A stretch of DNA of 64,000 nucleotides. Source: Euglena gracilis (taxonomy: Eukaryota; Euglenida; Euglenophyceae; Euglenales). The stretch covers positions 51,055,384 through 51,119,383 of the forward strand of contig CP154955.1 in NCBI GenBank assembly GCA_039621445.1, given 5' to 3'. The translations under genes and the position numbers were made by a program. The notes under the pieces were generated by a model, which worked only from the letters and a program-made list of their open reading frames with translations, did not search any database and had not been told where the DNA came from. Positions 58,111-64,000 of this stretch are shown here, in pieces. The number at the start of each line of letters is the position of its first letter. The stretch's first letter is position 1.

Positions 58111-60132
58111 GTTGCCTTGAGAAAACACCTGCTGGAGAGGTTCGTTTTTGTTTGGGTCTAGGGCTCATCTTTCCAGACCTTGTGGGCAGCAACCCTCGAG
58201 AGTTACCAGTGCAGTCATAGCTCTGCCCAGTATTAGGCCATGCGATGATTATGGGCAGGTTCTTCGAGCCGCCCCATACAGCACCACTTGTTATCTATGG
58301 TGTTCCAGTACTCGTCGACCACTTAGCAGCTTAGGGCTGTCGATTCGACCTTGTTCTTTGCCTTTTGCTGCCCTCATTTGGCTATGTTCAGCAGCAGTCT
58401 TTAGCACATCAATCAGCAATAGCAACACATGGCACAAGTTGCACAGATCTACCTTACGAGTGTGTTTATTGGTGCACATCAGTACACAGGAAACATGCAG
58501 CACGTGTGCACCATCCTGATTATCCAGGAAGGTGAATCATTTTTCATACTCTTTCTTGTGAATGGGGGGGGGAGAGTTGTTTGGACAGACGTTTTTCCGC
58601 TTTCCCCACTGCATTTTTTTTGTTTAGGTGAGCAAATCTTTATTTGGTTTTTTTTGGTAAGACATGTACGCACACACACTGGCACTATCTTTGCGTTGCA
58701 TCTGGGTTGTTTTGGACACTGTTTTCGACATTTCGTTGTAAATAAGTAACAGATGGGTGTCGCGAGGACAGATTCCCGCAAACTCGTGCCACAAATAATC
58801 ACGAATAATCATGAACCAGGATGAATTTGGGAATTTTCCAAAATCACGAATAATCACGAATGACCACAAGCAACTACGAATGATTGTGAATGCGCTTTGC
58901 CCTCTGAAATTGGTTTTTCCATCTGGGATCAATTTCCCTCAAAGGGAAAACAAACATTGACAAAAGGTGATGGCTACTCTCCTCCTTTTCTTTTGCTGTC
59001 TTCCATTCTCTCTCCTGGGCTCTCTTCCGTGCCCCCCCCTCTGTCTATCATCATTGTCGGAGTCATCTCCTCACCTGTTTCATTCTTCATGAAGAGTGTT
59101 TGGAGTTTAACGAACACGTGGTTGGTGTTGGGTCAGCTGACATGCTGCACATTGCGCTGTCCTAGAGGTCAGAGGAGGATGGCAAATTGCTGTCAAAAGG
59201 TCAACATCGTTGAGACGAATTGTGAGCTGGTGGAATCTGGTCCCCGAAGTGTCTGAAACAAGACAGCCTATGAGGACATATTTGGATGAATGAGTGGGGC
59301 ATCATCGATCTCTTTGTGGCATTGTTGGCCACTTTTTTTTTTGGCTTAATTGTTCGCAACTTTGGTCATTTCCATCCATTTTTTGTCCGTTTGGGTGAGT
59401 CATTTTCTACCATCATTGGGCCATTATTGGCCATTCCACGCCATTTTGAGTCAGTTTTGGAATACAAGCATCTTGTTATATTGTTTCTACAGTCCTCTTT
59501 GAGCTTGACCCAAACACCCAAGCAAAATTTACAAAACCATGCAAAATACTGTAAAAAATGCAAAATTGCATTGTATTATAAATGTATTGCTGCTTTGTCC
59601 TGGAAAAGTGGAAAAGTGGACATTTTTTTCCTTAGCACGAATAATCACAAATAATCACTAATAATAACGATTCAGAATCAAGGGTGGTCAGCACAAATTT
59701 GTGTGCAGCACAACGCAGCACGTTGCCATTATGGCAGACACGTTGTTTATGTGCATACATGCTCTCCAGGACAAATTTGCAAGGCCGTTGTGCATTTTAA
59801 GCAATTCATGAAGCATCCTGACAACGTATCAAACACCCAGGTTCGGTCAAATTGTAAAATAATCGCAAATTATTGCAAATGAGAACAAGTCTGGCGATAG
59901 ATTTTGCATTACATCATCATAATGGGTTAATTACAAGCAGCCACAAGAGCCACAACAGCCACAATGCAGCCCAACCCTCAAGAGTGGTTGTGTTAAAAAA
60001 GAGATGATTTCATAGATAGCTGTTATAAAAGTCTGAAAAATGTGCATTTCTGCCACTCCCAGCACAAAGGTCAAAATGAAAAACTTGCCAGCATGCGCTG
60101 CAATCATACCATTGCTAACACCTGTCCCACCC
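58111..60132. other. 2-kb stretch without a recognised gene
   Basis: AT-richer spacer with AATCACGAATAATCACGAAT direct repeats (58796-58860 and 59637-59665). No exon with a supporting splice pair was seen. Confidence 0.5.
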
Positions 60133-60401
60133 CACCCCCGGGGGGTGACTGACTTTTTTTTTTCAGAGTGACTGACTGGTTTTCTGGTCCAGAACCCCCT
60201 GGGGAGGGGTAGGCCCAAAAATGAAAAGTGGCTGGCCTGGCGCCGTAGGCACTAGAAAATTTTTTGGAATTTTTTGAGACTTTTTGGCAAATTTCACACA
60301 CATTCGAGAGTGGCCGATCTCCCCCCTGAGGGGTAAAGTGACTGACTGGTTTTTTGGGAAAAGTGACTGACTTTTCCCAAAGTGACCCACCCCCGGGGGT
60401 C
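60133..60401. repeat. TGACTGACTGG repeat with CCCCCGGGGG ends
   Basis: The left end CCCCCGGGGGGTGACTGACT is mirrored by the right end AAGTGACCCACCCCCGGGGG. AGTGACTGACTGGTTTT occurs in direct orientation on both sides. It lies in the spacer before the first confident PFKFB exon. Confidence 0.55.
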
Positions 60402-60597
60402 GCTTTGCAATGGTATGGCTGCAGTGCAGCCTTGTAGCATCTCCAGTCTTGATTATCACGGCACATACAGAACATATGGACAATTTTTGTACGTTTTTTT
60501 CGTCTGTTTTTTTTTTCCTCTGTGGACATGGACCCCCTGGCTGGGCGAAAATCAAGCAGCATTTTTCTGTTTTCCTCTTTCCCACCATTTTCTCAAG

Positions 60598-62764
<2,167 letters not shown>

Positions 62765-62935
62765 ACGCGCGTGCCAGTGCACGCCACTGTGTTGTGCACG
62801 TCCACTATGCTGCTTTGCTGGAATTCTCAGCGGGGTTCAAGCCAATTAATGTTTTTGATTGCGCTGTTGCATTTCCATGCAACCCAGTTTTATTTTTATT
62901 TCCAGCACCCCTCCGTCCTCTCTCCCTCTCGCTCA

Positions 62936-63099
62936 CATGTGATGTGAATTGTGGAAATATGAAGTTTTCTGCTGCTGCTGTTGCTTATGTGCATGGTTGG
63001 CACGTACCATTCTCCACGGCAGAGTTCCTCCTCAACCATATGGACGTCCTCCATGACTGGCAGCCCATTCTGGACCTCATTTGCCATGACATCAAGGTT
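62936..63099 (+). CDS. candidate exon, unassigned
   Basis: One forward frame is open and reads FLLNHMDVLHDWQPILDLIC before a donor-like ATCAAG|GTTGGT. The second half has G/C-leaning third positions. It is on the PFKFB strand, but I could not align it with the next PFKFB segment, where the FDATN motif would be expected. Confidence 0.3.
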
Positions 63100-63282
63100 G
63101 GTTGTGCCCCCCCCCGCCCTTTTATAAGCCCAAAGAAAGATCCAACGGTTTCCCGCGATCTATTTCCTTCGAACTTTGCCCAGTAAATTATTTGACATTG
63201 TTGTGGCTGGAGATTGTTTCCGGGTCAACAGAATGTTTTACATTTTTGACCAGGGCTTGGTGTGGGGAAGCAATCCAAAATT

Positions 63283-63815
63283 GTAACCCCCCCAAATAAT
63301 ACCCCAAAATTTTTTCGAAATTTTCGAAGTTCCGTAGGAGCAAAAATAGCGCCAAAACCCCCTTTGTGGTGATTTTTTGTACTTTCTCCTGAAGTTTAGC
63401 ATTTTTTGGAGGCCAGATGATCCAGAAAAATCGATTTTTTTGTAATTTGTTGTAAGAGATTGTGATTTTACCTACTTTTTCAGGTCAAAAATCCGGGCCT
63501 TTGGCCTGAAGCCGGGGGGGGGGGGATGGTTTCGGCCGCCGAAGGCGGACCCCGGGGGGGGGGAATTATTTGGGGGGGGGTTAACCCCCCCCTAATAGAA
63601 GCACGGGTGCGCTCATAGCGGACCGCCGCCTCTGGCGGCAGGGGATGCACTTCTATTTGGACCCTACCTGCGCATTTTTTGTTGATTTCCTTTAGAAACC
63701 CCATCAAAATGAGGGGTGCGCTTGTAGCGGACCGCTGCCTTCGGCGGCGGGGGGTACACTTTTATTTGGAACCTGCGCTTGTAGCGGCCCCGCACTTCTA
63801 TTAGGGTGGGGGGTC
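63283..63815. repeat. G-tract repeat and TAGCGGACCGC units
   Basis: The left side has GTAACCCCCCCAAATAATAC with GGGGAATTATTTGGGGGGGG further right. From 63605, two direct copies of GTAGCGGACCGC (or ATAGCGGACCGC), each followed by an inverse GGCGGC block and CACTTNTATTTGGA, are spaced about 115 bases apart. Intronic, non-coding. Confidence 0.55.
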
Positions 63816-64000
63816 GCTGAGCTCTTATCCCTTTAGAGTAAGAGCGAAGCTTACCCCTGGGGAAAAGGGGGGTCCAACCCCTCCCCCCCGTCCCCCCCCC
63901 TGGGTAGACCGTGAAAACCGTGGATTATCACCATGACCCCGGCCCGGTTCCCGGAATTTTTTTTTTCAGCCGCCAGCGACTGGATTTCTAGTTTCTGAAT

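Overview
This is eukaryotic nuclear DNA with intron-rich genes. Short coding islands with strong G/C preference at third codon positions (about 50-180 bases each) sit in long introns and spacers full of microsatellites, runs of 7-14 G or C, and dispersed repeats. There are no operons, no bacterial-type genes and no CRISPR arrays, and I found no RNA gene. I cannot name the species. An axonemal-type protein (ZMYND12/TAX-1 homologue) points to a flagellated organism, most likely a protist or alga. Several introns start with GC instead of GT.

Layout. 0-17.7 kb, + strand: exons of a RING-type E3 ubiquitin ligase with Ser/Pro-rich segments and a pre-RING helical segment; the 3' end (stop at 17651) is in the window. 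19.5-21.5 kb, + strand: exons of an unrecognised protein, one with a P-loop-like motif. 21.5-26.7 kb: no gene recognised. 26.7-36.9 kb, - strand: ten exons of the ZMYND12 homologue, close to full length. 40.0-51.3 kb, - strand: eighteen exons of the DEAH-box splicing helicase PRP16/DHX38, all in phase, from just after motif I to the C-terminus. 51.5-52.2 kb, + strand: four phase-consistent exons of an unrecognised protein. 55.4-55.8 kb, + strand: two exons of a possible starch-binding-like module. 60.6-62.6 kb, + strand: the 5' part of 6-phosphofructo-2-kinase/fructose-2,6-bisphosphatase (P-loop GLPARGKS); the rest runs off the right edge.

Mobile and repeat DNA is the other main content. It includes a 1.8-kb terminal-inverted-repeat element with a 6-bp target duplication (13.9-15.7 kb), several families of G-tract-ended inverted-repeat elements, two diverged copies of a ~360-bp repeat, inverted copies of a ~280-bp repeat, a possible SINE pair, a foldback pair at 4.5-5.5 kb, and a cluster of GCGCAATTGCGC palindromes at 0.8-1.6 kb. 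Microsatellites often begin or end exactly at a splice site. The genes are functionally unrelated (ubiquitin ligation, axoneme, splicing, glycolytic control), so no pathway cluster is implied. Exon boundaries were set by splice dinucleotides, phase arithmetic and recalled family conservation; none was checked with transcripts.
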